Source of the DNA: Bacillus alkalisoli
Lineage (GTDB): Bacteria; Bacillota; Bacilli; Bacillales; Bacillaceae_I
Direction: 5' to 3'
DNA length: 64,000 nucleotides
Assembly (NCBI RefSeq): GCF_002797415.1
Contig: NZ_KZ454944.1
Location: forward strand, 2,808,665 to 2,872,664
Made by a program: the position numbers and the translations under genes. The notes under the pieces were generated by a model. That model did not search any database, had not been told where the DNA came from, and saw only the letters and a list, made by a program, of their open reading frames with translations. This document shows positions 18,391 through 26,063 of this stretch, piece after piece (positions within the stretch are counted from its first letter, which is position 1; each line of letters starts with the position of its first letter).

Positions 18391-18816
18391 TTGAATGTAC
18401 AATTAGTTTCAACCGAAGAGCAGTTAGAAGATGCATATAAAGTTAGGAAAATTGTATTTGTGGAAGAACAAGAGGTCCCTTTAGAAGAGGAAATTGATGA
18501 GTTTGAAAATACGGCTACTCACTTCGTATTATATGATGGTGAGGAACCGGTTGGAGCAGGAAGGTTTCGCGTTGTTGATGGTTATGGAAAAGTGGAGCGG
18601 ATTTGCGTTCTTCCTACTCACCGAACAAGTCGAGGATCTGGAAGGCTAATTATGAGTGCCATTGAGAATTTTGCTGTGGACCAAGGTGTGAAGAAATTAA
18701 AGCTTAATGCACAGACACATGCCGAAGGGTTTTACGCTAAACTAGGGTATGAGACGGTATCAGATATATTCATGGATGCAGGCATCCCACACGTAACGAT
18801 GGTAAAAGAAGTTTGA
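18391..18816 (+). CDS. yjcF: YjcF, GNAT-family acetyltransferase
   Basis: A 141-aa single-domain GNAT protein with acetyl-CoA motif VLPTHRTSRGSGRLIMSAIE and C-terminal LNAQTHAEGFYAKLGYE. The TTG at 18391 is preferred: it gives MNVQLVSTEEQL, in register with remembered YjcF N-termini; the longer frame from 18355 would overlap yjcG deeply. Substrate unknown. Confidence 0.85.
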   Translation: MNVQLVSTEEQLEDAYKVRKIVFVEEQEVPLEEEIDEFENTATHFVLYDGEEPVGAGRFRVVDGYGKVERICVLPTHRTSRGSGRLIMSAIENFAVDQGVKKLKLNAQTHAEGFYAKLGYETVSDIFMDAGIPHVTMVKEV

Positions 18817-18830
18817 AATATTACTAAAAT

Positions 18831-18863
18831 GGGACAAGGTCAAAATGGCTTTGTCTCTTTTTA
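18831..18863 (+). terminator. Terminator of yjcH-G-F
   Basis: GGGACAAGG TCAAAATGG CTTTGTCTC TTTTT: stem and T tract just after yjcF. Confidence 0.8.
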
Positions 18864-18928
18864 CATGAGATTAAAGACTTCTTTTTAATAAAGATGTGTT
18901 ATAAATCTGATTTCGTATACCTTTCTAG

Positions 18929-19003
18929 CTTGATTTCCGTGCAAGGCAAAGACTACTACGGGAGAAGCGGGAAGCGAAGACTTGCGAGAAAACCAACAGT
19001 AGT
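18929..19003. repeat. Degraded GC-rich palindromic repeat
   Basis: Begins TTGATTTCCGTGCAAGGC, the outer arm of the palindromic family, then keeps short pieces (GGGAGAAGCGGGAAG, AACCAACAGTAG). A deleted, decayed copy. Confidence 0.6.
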
Positions 19004-19083
19004 ATTTAACAGATACTTTCATAAATAAGAGCTTATTGCACATCCTAATTAGATAGAACTCTTTGAAAGTAGGCTGTTTTATC

Positions 19084-19782
19084 ATGATGGACTTTGTGCG
19101 AATTGCGACCGAACTCTTCATAGGATTTGTAGCATTATTTGCAATGACACAATTGTTAGGTAAAACACAAATTACCCAAATCACTCCCTTCGACTTCATA
19201 TCTGCTCTCGTTTTAGGCGAGTTAGTTGGGAATGCCTTATATGATCAAGAAGTTGGAGTAGATAAAATCGTTTTTTCCCTTACTTTATGGGGTATTTTAA
19301 TATTCGTCATGGAAACAATAACTCAAAAGTGGAAAAGCACTCGAAGCTTTTTAGAGGGAAGGCCATCTATTGTTATACATAAAGGAAACATAAATATGAA
19401 AGAGTTAAAAAAATCAAAATTAGACATTTATCAATTGCAACATTTATTGCGTTCAAAAGGGGCCTTTTCTATGAAAGAAGTAGAATACGCCATACTTGAA
19501 ACGGACGGCTCTGTTAGTGTATTAAAGAAACAACCTTATGCTTCTCCTACAAACGAAGAGTTAAAGATAGCTCCTGCAGGGACTAGCCTACCAGTTTCTA
19601 TTATTTCTGATGGTGAAATTCTACTTGATAATCTTCAAGAATTTCATTTAACAGAGCAATGGCTTCTATTAGAATTAAAAAAACAAGGCTTCCTTACCCC
19701 ATCTGACATTGTTTATGCAGAATGGCAAGAAGGAGAGCCTATATTTTTTATGCCTTATGCTAAAGGAGAAACGAAGAGTTGA
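19084..19782 (+). CDS. YetF-like DUF421 membrane protein
   Basis: A 232-aa protein with three N-terminal helices (residues 5-80) and a soluble domain in two parts. DUF421 marks: LLGKTQITQITPFDFISALV, LGELVGNALYD, FLEGRPSIVIHKG and MKEVEYAILETDGSVSVL. The start at ATG 19084 matches the family N-terminus; the ribosome site is weak. YetF-type proteins are poorly understood; a spore-membrane role has been proposed for relatives. The 3' end overlaps the convergent MBL gene by 28 bp. Confidence 0.85.
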   Translation: MMDFVRIATELFIGFVALFAMTQLLGKTQITQITPFDFISALVLGELVGNALYDQEVGVDKIVFSLTLWGILIFVMETITQKWKSTRSFLEGRPSIVIHKGNINMKELKKSKLDIYQLQHLLRSKGAFSMKEVEYAILETDGSVSVLKKQPYASPTNEELKIAPAGTSLPVSIISDGEILLDNLQEFHLTEQWLLLELKKQGFLTPSDIVYAEWQEGEPIFFMPYAKGETKS

Positions 19783-20672
19783 TTGTCTTTCACAATTAAC
19801 TCCACTCTCCCCTTTAAAATTAACTTGGTTACATATGCTGTAATTGCAGTTCTAAACAACATAAAAGAAGTAACAGACTTGATTTCAATCTTACGGTTCT
19901 TACAAGCATTTCCAACAAGGCTATCTAATGTCATTCCCTCCTTGTTATTGTTACCAAAAATAATATCTGTTATTTCTTCTAGAATCTTTTCATGAAACTG
20001 TATATTTGCCTGTACTATTTTCTTGAAATTCTCTTCGTATTCTCCATGTCCTGGGAAAGCACCAGCACATTCTATGGCAAGCAGTTTGTGTAAAGTTGCT
20101 AGCGTTGCTTCTCCATTTACAATGAAAGGAATATTGTGCTTTTCTAAAGTTTCTACACTAAAATAGCTATCTGATGCAAAAAGAATTCCATCAAAAATAA
20201 TGCCATATTGATTATAACTATGTCCTGGTAAACTAAGTACTTGAAGTGGAATTTCATCAATCTGAAGGACTCTATCCCCCTCCAATGAAACAACTTCATC
20301 TACTCGAATAGGTTTTCCCTCAATAAACTTGTTACGCCACTCATTCATTGGGTATGTACCGTGAAATAAGTACAGTGGCTCAAGCATAGGATTACGCAAT
20401 ATTGCTTCTTCAAAAACTGGAGCATATGTATAAACATCGTATTTTTTTTGCAAATGTGCCGCTCCACCGTAATGATCTGCGTGCGCATGAGAAATAAACA
20501 AATGGGTAATAGGAGCTCCTAGACTTTCCAATTGTTTTATCACTTTTTTCATCGTTTGGTCATCAAGGCCAGCATCGAAAATAAGCCCTGTTTTATCAGA
20601 TATTCTCGCATATCCGATGTTAACAGAGCCCTTAAAGTATCCAACTTTTCCGGTTACATTAATCCATTCCAT
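19755..20672 (-). CDS. Metallo-beta-lactamase-fold hydrolase
   Basis: A 305-aa zinc hydrolase. Metal motif SHAHADHYGG (HxHxDH) near residue 75, further ligands in LPGHSYNQYG, FASDSYFS and the distal GAFPGHGE. The C-terminal 80 residues are helical, as in the broad MBL subgroup acting on thioesters or lactones. Start ATG 20672 with GAGGAG upstream. Substrate unknown. Confidence 0.85.
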   Translation of the reverse strand: MEWINVTGKVGYFKGSVNIGYARISDKTGLIFDAGLDDQTMKKVIKQLESLGAPITHLFISHAHADHYGGAAHLQKKYDVYTYAPVFEEAILRNPMLEPLYLFHGTYPMNEWRNKFIEGKPIRVDEVVSLEGDRVLQIDEIPLQVLSLPGHSYNQYGIIFDGILFASDSYFSVETLEKHNIPFIVNGEATLATLHKLLAIECAGAFPGHGEYEENFKKIVQANIQFHEKILEEITDIIFGNNNKEGMTLDSLVGNACKNRKIEIKSVTSFMLFRTAITAYVTKLILKGRVELIVKDNQLFVSPLA

Positions 20673-20700
20673 GAAAGCACTCCTCACAAATAGAATCTTA

Positions 20701-20970
20701 TTAAATAGATTCGTTGAACAGCCTTCCTTTTCCTGTTATTTCAGCTAATAAACTATCGTCCCATGTATGATTTTCTTTTTGATTTTGTTTTCTTTTTTTC
20801 GGTACGTACATATTATTTCGTTGCATTTCTTGCCATGTGTATTGGGAGTCTACGCGATGAAAAACTGGTTTCATGACCGGATCTAGTGTAATCGTTTCCT
20901 TTTCATGAAGCGTCGTTCTGTTTGCATATTGACGATACGTGTCCATTTGAATAGGTAATACATAACCCAT
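20701..20970 (-). CDS. 89-aa protein of unknown function
   Basis: Not recognised as a named family. Hydrophilic and charged, starting MGYVLPIQMDTYRQYANR with a basic stretch PKKRKQNQKEN. GAGGAGG precedes the ATG. Upstream of and divergent from the YjcD helicase gene. Confidence 0.65.
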   Translation of the reverse strand: MGYVLPIQMDTYRQYANRTTLHEKETITLDPVMKPVFHRVDSQYTWQEMQRNNMYVPKKRKQNQKENHTWDDSLLAEITGKGRLFNESI

Positions 20971-21100
20971 ATAAATCGCCTCCTCTTTTTATTATTGTTC
21001 CCTATTTTTACTAAAGAAAAACTTATACAGAGTTAGTATATTCCTTTTAGTATATGTGTTAAGATGAGTTAGATTGACTGTTTTAAAGGGGTATACATAA

Positions 21101-23401
21101 ATGAAAAATGCAATTTGGAATGGTAAACTTGTGTCACTTGAGAATAGTGCACGTGACCGCTATCAACATTTATATGACGCTGGCGTTCGAAATGAATTAG
21201 CCTGTGGTAAATGTAGTAAACAAGTAAAGCTATATTTAGGAATACAAAAAGCACCATATTTTTACCATGCTAATAAAATCGATGACGAGTGTAACGAGCT
21301 AGCTATTACAACGGGAGAAACTCGCGAAAACATAGAAAGCACAACTTATACAGCCAGAGATGGATTTAAAATACCTAAAAGTAGAGCAATCCACGATAAC
21401 AATGATCATGACAGCAACGACTGGAAATTATCTAAACCTGTATCTTCCTTGCCTATCTTTTTAAAAGAATATTCGAATAACAAGGACAAAATGGAAGGGT
21501 ACTTTGAAAAGCTTTCCAAGCAAAATATTCATTTAGACATATCTCAGCAAGAGGCAGTTCGAACAGTGGATGGCCCTCTATTAGTTTTAGCTGGAGCGGG
21601 TAGTGGAAAAACACGAGTATTGACTAGTCGAGTAGCATATATGATTGAAGAAAAAAATATTGATCCACGTTCTATTATGCTCGTTACTTTTACAGCAAAA
21701 GCTGCACAAGAAATGAAAGAAAGACTTAAAAAAATATTCAAGTATCGATCTTCTTTATTAAATTCCTTTGTTACTGGTACTTTTCATAGCATTTTTTATC
21801 GAATACTATCTCATCAGGATCCAGCTAGATGGAATAGTAACAATCTATTAAAATGGGATTGGCAAAAGGAGCAATTTTTAAAACAAGCTGGCAGGAAGTA
21901 TGACCTAGATGAAAAAGATTTTCCTTTTGATCAAGCCATTCAATTTATTGGCCTATGGAAAAATAGTATGAAGCAACCAGAAGCAATAACCCCTACTTCT
22001 AAGTTAGAAGAACAAATCCTTACTTTATATAAAGAATATGAACAGTGGAAAGCGAATAGTCATCATTTTGATTTTGATGACATGTTAATTGGTTGTTATG
22101 AACTCCTAAAGAATAATGAAGCACTACTAAAAAAATATCAAAACCGGTTCCGTTATTTTTTAATTGATGAGTTTCAAGACATAAATAAAGTTCAATACGA
22201 AACGATGAAGTTATTAGCTGTAGAAAAGAACATTTGTGTAGTTGGAGATGATGATCAGTCCATATATGCTTTTCGAGGGAGTGACCCGTCTTTCATATTA
22301 AATTTTCATCATGATTTTAAAAACACAAATGTTGTAACACTATCGGAAAATTATCGTTCCACCCATACTATTGTTGCATTCGCTAATAAAATTATTGAGC
22401 AAAATAAGCAGCGTAAAGCAAAGAGAATGGGAGCGCAGTTTGATAACACAACTTCTCCTCACTATTTCTTTCCATTCAATGAAGAGGAAGAAGCAACGAT
22501 GATTGTGCATGACTTAAAGGAAAAAATTGAACAAGGTGCATCACCAAATGATTTTTCAATCCTATATCGTACACATAGTATGGCTAGAGCAGTTTTTGAA
22601 CGGCTATCACAATCAGGGCTTCCTTTTTCGATTGATCAAGACTATGAAAGTTTTTATAATCGTAGAATTGTAAAAAGCATGATTGCTTTTCTTAAGTTAA
22701 GTACAGATCCAAATGACGTCAAGGCGTTTGCAAACATTTTTCCAGCGCTTTTCTTAAAACAGTCTGCTTTGCAAGATGCAAAAGCAACTTCCATTTTAGA
22801 AGATTGTTCTTTGGTTGAAACTTTATCTAAACTTCCAAACTTACAACCGTTTCAAGTGAAAAAAATAAAAAAAATCGTTCCATTATTCCTTTCATTGAGC
22901 AATTGTTCACCTACAGTTGCACTAGAGATTATAGAAAAGGATATGGGATTTTCGGATTATGTAAAAAAGCGTGGCAGTGAAGGAAATATGATGGAAAAAG
23001 GTTCGGATGATATTAGTGATTTAAAAGTGGTTGCTAAAAAATTTTCTACGGTAAATGCATTCCTTGAACATGTGGATGATATGCTTGCAAAGACAGATGA
23101 AATGAAAAGATTAAGCAAGCATTATGAAACCTCTATACAGTTATCTACTATTCATCGGACAAAGGGATTAGAGTATAATTACGTATACCTTCTAGGAGTT
23201 GTAGATGGTGGGCTTCCTCATGACTATGCTCTAGAGTCATTTCGAAATGGCGAACTTTCTCCACTTGAGGAGGAGCGCAGACTATTATATGTAGCGGTAA
23301 CTCGCGCAAAAGTAGGGTTGTATTTATCCATACTAGACACTCGTCGCGGGAAGCAAGTATATGTTTCGAGATTTCTAAAAGATAGCAAAATGTTTGTATA
23401 A
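21101..23401 (+). CDS. yjcD: YjcD, UvrD/PcrA-family superfamily 1 DNA helicase
   Basis: A 766-aa 3'-5' helicase-like protein. The N-terminal about 120 residues carry a Cys motif ACGKCSKQVKLYLG plus PYFYHA resembling the N-terminus of CoiA. The helicase core starts near residue 145: Q motif, Walker A AGAGSGKTRVL, motif II LIDEFQDINKVQYE, motif III GDDDQSIYAFRG, motif IV YRSTHTIVAFAN, motif V TIHRTKGLEYNYVYL and motif VI LLYVAVTRAK. All catalytic motifs appear intact. It marks the left border of the sensory island; spoVIF (yjcC), its usual neighbour, is 9.7 kb away. Confidence 0.9.
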   Translation: MKNAIWNGKLVSLENSARDRYQHLYDAGVRNELACGKCSKQVKLYLGIQKAPYFYHANKIDDECNELAITTGETRENIESTTYTARDGFKIPKSRAIHDNNDHDSNDWKLSKPVSSLPIFLKEYSNNKDKMEGYFEKLSKQNIHLDISQQEAVRTVDGPLLVLAGAGSGKTRVLTSRVAYMIEEKNIDPRSIMLVTFTAKAAQEMKERLKKIFKYRSSLLNSFVTGTFHSIFYRILSHQDPARWNSNNLLKWDWQKEQFLKQAGRKYDLDEKDFPFDQAIQFIGLWKNSMKQPEAITPTSKLEEQILTLYKEYEQWKANSHHFDFDDMLIGCYELLKNNEALLKKYQNRFRYFLIDEFQDINKVQYETMKLLAVEKNICVVGDDDQSIYAFRGSDPSFILNFHHDFKNTNVVTLSENYRSTHTIVAFANKIIEQNKQRKAKRMGAQFDNTTSPHYFFPFNEEEEATMIVHDLKEKIEQGASPNDFSILYRTHSMARAVFERLSQSGLPFSIDQDYESFYNRRIVKSMIAFLKLSTDPNDVKAFANIFPALFLKQSALQDAKATSILEDCSLVETLSKLPNLQPFQVKKIKKIVPLFLSLSNCSPTVALEIIEKDMGFSDYVKKRGSEGNMMEKGSDDISDLKVVAKKFSTVNAFLEHVDDMLAKTDEMKRLSKHYETSIQLSTIHRTKGLEYNYVYLLGVVDGGLPHDYALESFRNGELSPLEEERRLLYVAVTRAKVGLYLSILDTRRGKQVYVSRFLKDSKMFV

Positions 23402-23405
23402 AGAA

Positions 23406-23436
23406 AAGGCAGCGCTAGAAACAGCACTGCCTTCTT
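23406..23436 (+). terminator. Terminator of yjcD
   Basis: AAGGCAGCGCT AGAAAC AGCACTGCCTT: a strong stem immediately after the stop; the T tract is short. Confidence 0.65.
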
Positions 23437-23460
23437 ATAATAAAGAATTTAATATGTATC

Positions 23461-23608
23461 TCAATTGCATAATTACGGTTCGTTTAATGAAAAACGAATA
23501 TCTTAGAAAAACACAAAAAAAAATGTTCGTTTATTTAGGTGTATAAATACAGAATACGATTTATCATTCGTTTTTCATATTGTATTCATACATTATGAAA
23601 CGGACTCA
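23461..23608. repeat. AT-rich palindromic repeat, copy A
   Basis: Left arm TAATTACGGTTCGTTTAATG then AAAAACGAA; right arm TTCGTTTTTCATATTG then TACATTATGAAAC and GGACTCA. Its right end overlaps the stop codon of the small gene at 23606-23776. Central part divergent from the other copies. Confidence 0.7.
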
Positions 23609-23776
23609 TGTAGTTGATAAAATGCTCCCTAGTTGCTCTTCCGATACTTCTTTATTCTCTTGCATTTCTTTTGCTACAACACATTTAACTTTCTCAATTT
23701 CTTCTAAATTAAGGTCACGGTCGTATTTCGTTTGCAAGTGAAAAATCAACTCCATATACCGATTGGCTAACTTCAA
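23606..23776 (-). CDS. 56-aa peptide with TTG start, unknown function
   Basis: TTG start with AGAGGTG 6 bp upstream, 56 codons. Helical, acidic C-terminal half (LNLEEIEKVKCVVAKEMQEN, VSEEQLGSIL). No family recognised; its size and helical nature resemble small phosphorelay modulators, but no Spo0E or Sda motif is present. The stop codon lies in the end of repeat copy A. Confidence 0.5.
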   Translation of the reverse strand: MKLANRYMELIFHLQTKYDRDLNLEEIEKVKCVVAKEMQENKEVSEEQLGSILSTT

Positions 23777-23882
23777 CTTGAACACCTCTTAATAAATTTA
23801 GTATGTAAAGACTTATATAGTAAGCACAACATTATTATTCAACTTAATTTGGAAATATCCTCTAAAGTTTGAATATTTTTTA

Positions 23883-24042
23883 TGTGAATCAATTTCATAA
23901 TTTCTGTTCGTTCGTTTAGTGAAAAACGAATGTTCCGTTTGTTATAATTAAATAACGTTCGATATAAAACGTAAATTATATTAAGGAATAGGTTTAATGT
24001 TCGTTTTTCGTTTAGTAATTGTACATTATGAAACTCACTCAT
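23883..24042. repeat. AT-rich palindromic repeat, copy B
   Basis: Left arm TCAATTTCATAATTTCTG then TTCGTTTAGTGAAAAACGAA; centre TAATTAAATAACGTTCGAT; right arm TTCGTTTTTCGTTTAGTAAT then TGTACATTATGAAACTCACT. Same orientation as copy E (32509-32664), which it matches almost throughout. The 67-aa frame here is an artefact of the repeat. Confidence 0.85.
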
Positions 24043-24060
24043 GTGTCAAATTTATATTAT

Positions 24061-24195
24061 AGTTGGTTTATTGAAAAACTCATATTTTTTAAAAAATTGA
24101 ATAATATGTTCGTTTATTAAGGTGTTTTTAATGCCAAGTACAATGTGCTTATCCGTTTTTCGTATTGCAATCATACATGATGAAACTCACTCAAT
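24061..24195. repeat. AT-rich palindromic repeat, copy C (divergent)
   Basis: Retains TATGTTCGTTTATTAAGGTG, CCGTTTTTCGTATTGCAATC and ATGATGAAACTCACTCAATT. Its right end supplies the stop region of the LytTR response-regulator gene at 24191. Confidence 0.65.
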
Positions 24196-24922
24196 TAGAT
24201 ATTAAAGATTGCACTTCTGTTATTTTCAACTTAGAAATATAAGCTACTTTCTTTGAAGAAGTGAAATTAGCGACAAAAGTTTCTCCTAAAGATTCGATTC
24301 GGATTATCTTCCTTAAATTAACAATATAAGAACGATGTGTCTTATAAAAGTATTCCGGGAGCTTTTGTTCTAAATCTTGTAACGAATCCGTTGTTTCCAG
24401 AGAACTTTCCCTAAGATGAATAATCGTCTTCCTTGCTACCTTTTCAATGAATAATATTTCATCCACAGGTACGTAAGCTATAGAGTTTTGAGATTTTATT
24501 GTTAGCTTGTCTACAGGTGTTCTGTTTTTTATTTGTTGAATGCTTTCGTGTACAGTTAATGAGATTTTCGCTTTTTCAAGTGCTTTATATAAACGGATTC
24601 GCTCAATCGGCTTTACCAAATAATCAGCTACAGAAATATTAAAAGCCTCAACTGCAAATTCATCATATCCCGTCGTAAATATTACTTGTACGTTTGTTGC
24701 AAACTTTCTACACTCTTTGACAGCCTCTACACCGTCCATTACTGGCATATTTATATCAACTAGTATGATGTCTGGCTTTTGTTTTTTTACTAGTTCTACT
24801 AGTTGATCCCCACGCTCAGCTTCTGCAACGATTTCATAGTTCGGAAAAAGGGATACGAAATGATGTAATATCTTCCTAGATAGATCGTCATCATCTGCAA
24901 TAACGATTTTATAATTCTCCAT
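24191..24922 (-). CDS. LytTR-family response regulator (copy 1)
   Basis: A 243-aa regulator: receiver domain (1-120) with acidic ADDDD and phospho-acceptor Asp56 in IILVDINMP, TGYDEFAVEAF and lysine in DYLVKP; C-terminal LytTR DNA-binding domain (about 140-240) with VDEILFIEKVARKTIIHL and FYKTHRSYIVNLRKI. It is paralogous to the regulator at 29912-30655. Its stop codon lies at the edge of repeat copy C. Target genes unknown; the nearest kinase candidates are the two HisKA kinases of the island. Confidence 0.9.
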   Translation of the reverse strand: MENYKIVIADDDDLSRKILHHFVSLFPNYEIVAEAERGDQLVELVKKQKPDIILVDINMPVMDGVEAVKECRKFATNVQVIFTTGYDEFAVEAFNISVADYLVKPIERIRLYKALEKAKISLTVHESIQQIKNRTPVDKLTIKSQNSIAYVPVDEILFIEKVARKTIIHLRESSLETTDSLQDLEQKLPEYFYKTHRSYIVNLRKIIRIESLGETFVANFTSSKKVAYISKLKITEVQSLISN

Positions 24923-24973
24923 TCATCCTACTCCTTTTTCTATCTATATGAAAAGTTAAAGTAAAAAATAAAG

Positions 24974-25002
24974 GTACCACCAGATTTATCTAGTGGTTTT
25001 TA
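24974..25002. terminator. Terminator after the EAL gene
   Basis: Inverted repeat ACCACCAGATTTATCTAGTGGT downstream of the EAL stop; T-rich on either side. Confidence 0.6.
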
Positions 25003-25055
25003 TGTTCTATATTATTATAAACGATATGCTGTTTTTTACCCAAATGCCTGTGGTG

Positions 25056-25814
25056 TTAAACTAATGCTCGATCATTTAGAATAATAGTCTCTTCACTTAA
25101 AATTTGTGGCTTTCCAATTAAGAATCCTTGTCCAAGTGAAATCTTTAAAAGTTTGGCAAATGCTAAGTCTGTTTCTTTCTCTAGACCTTCCATTACAAAT
25201 CCAATCTTTTGTTTTTTACAATACTCTTCTAATGTACTTACAAATTTTTGCTTTTCAATGGACACGCTTAAGTCATTTGCTATTTCTCGATATAATTTTA
25301 CGTAATCAGGTTGAAATTCTTTTATTTTTTCAATCGTTGCTACACCTTTTCCTACATCATCGAGTGCAAAGAACACATTATACTTTTTAAATATAGACAA
25401 TTTATTTTTAAACCCCATGCTACTCCAAACACTAGCTTCTTCCATTGTTTCGTTAATTTCGAATATGACTTTCCCTTGAATTACCTGCTTGCTTCTTACT
25501 AGTTTTTTCAAAAATGTTTCAAAAAACGGATGCAAAATAGTAGAAGGATAAATGTTTACAAAAAGAAAAGTGTTATTTAGTAAATGAGTCGGAAAATTAT
25601 TTATTGCACCTAATATGGAAATGGTGTCGAGATCGAATAATAAGTCTTGCTTTCTAGCTTCACTAAAAACTCTTTCTATGGACCCTACTTCGTAGTTATC
25701 AAATCGAATAAATGATTCGTAGCCAATAATTTGCCATTTATCCATATTCCAAATAGGTTGGTAAACGTGTTCAAATGAATTTTTCTTTACCCATTTTTTT
25801 AAATTTCTTTCCAT
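25056..25814 (-). CDS. EAL-domain protein (c-di-GMP phosphodiesterase or receptor)
   Basis: A 252-aa stand-alone EAL domain with no membrane segment. The signature EAL is changed to ESF in IIGYESFIRF, keeping the metal-binding Glu. Other catalytic positions look present: Asn in LFVNIYPST, Glu in FEINETMEE, the DD pair in ALDDVGKGVA, Lys in YVKLYREI, Glu in VMEGLEKE and the QGFLIGKP end. Activity is possible but not certain because the substrate loop differs from DDFGTG. Start ATG 25814, 7 bp after the G run. The only c-di-GMP gene in the window. Confidence 0.85.
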   Translation of the reverse strand: MERNLKKWVKKNSFEHVYQPIWNMDKWQIIGYESFIRFDNYEVGSIERVFSEARKQDLLFDLDTISILGAINNFPTHLLNNTFLFVNIYPSTILHPFFETFLKKLVRSKQVIQGKVIFEINETMEEASVWSSMGFKNKLSIFKKYNVFFALDDVGKGVATIEKIKEFQPDYVKLYREIANDLSVSIEKQKFVSTLEEYCKKQKIGFVMEGLEKETDLAFAKLLKISLGQGFLIGKPQILSEETIILNDRALV

Positions 25815-26028
25815 ATCCATACCCCCCTAACTATAATTTTTTTCTTGTATTATTGTATTTATAATGTAACTTTAGTCTCATTAATTGTCTAATGCCCAAA
25901 ACGCACAATAGACATTATATCGCGCATATCAGTTAGATAATTCGACATTTCGATTATAATTCGTTACTTTTTGCAACTTTTTTTTACAAAATCGTATATC
26001 AATTCGTGACTTTAGAACTAAAAAGAAC

Positions 26029-26063
26029 AAAAAACCACTCTCTTTTTTTAAGGAGTGGTTTTT
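26029..26063 (-). terminator. Terminator overlapping the end of the MHYT kinase gene
   Basis: Minus strand AAAAACCACTCCTTAA ... GAGTGGTTTTTTG: the 5' arm encodes the last residues (TTP) and stop of the kinase. Confidence 0.8.

Noticed and set aside
23839-24042. 67-aa frame on the minus strand in repeat copy B
   Set aside because: It coincides with the repeat arms and has no ribosome site.
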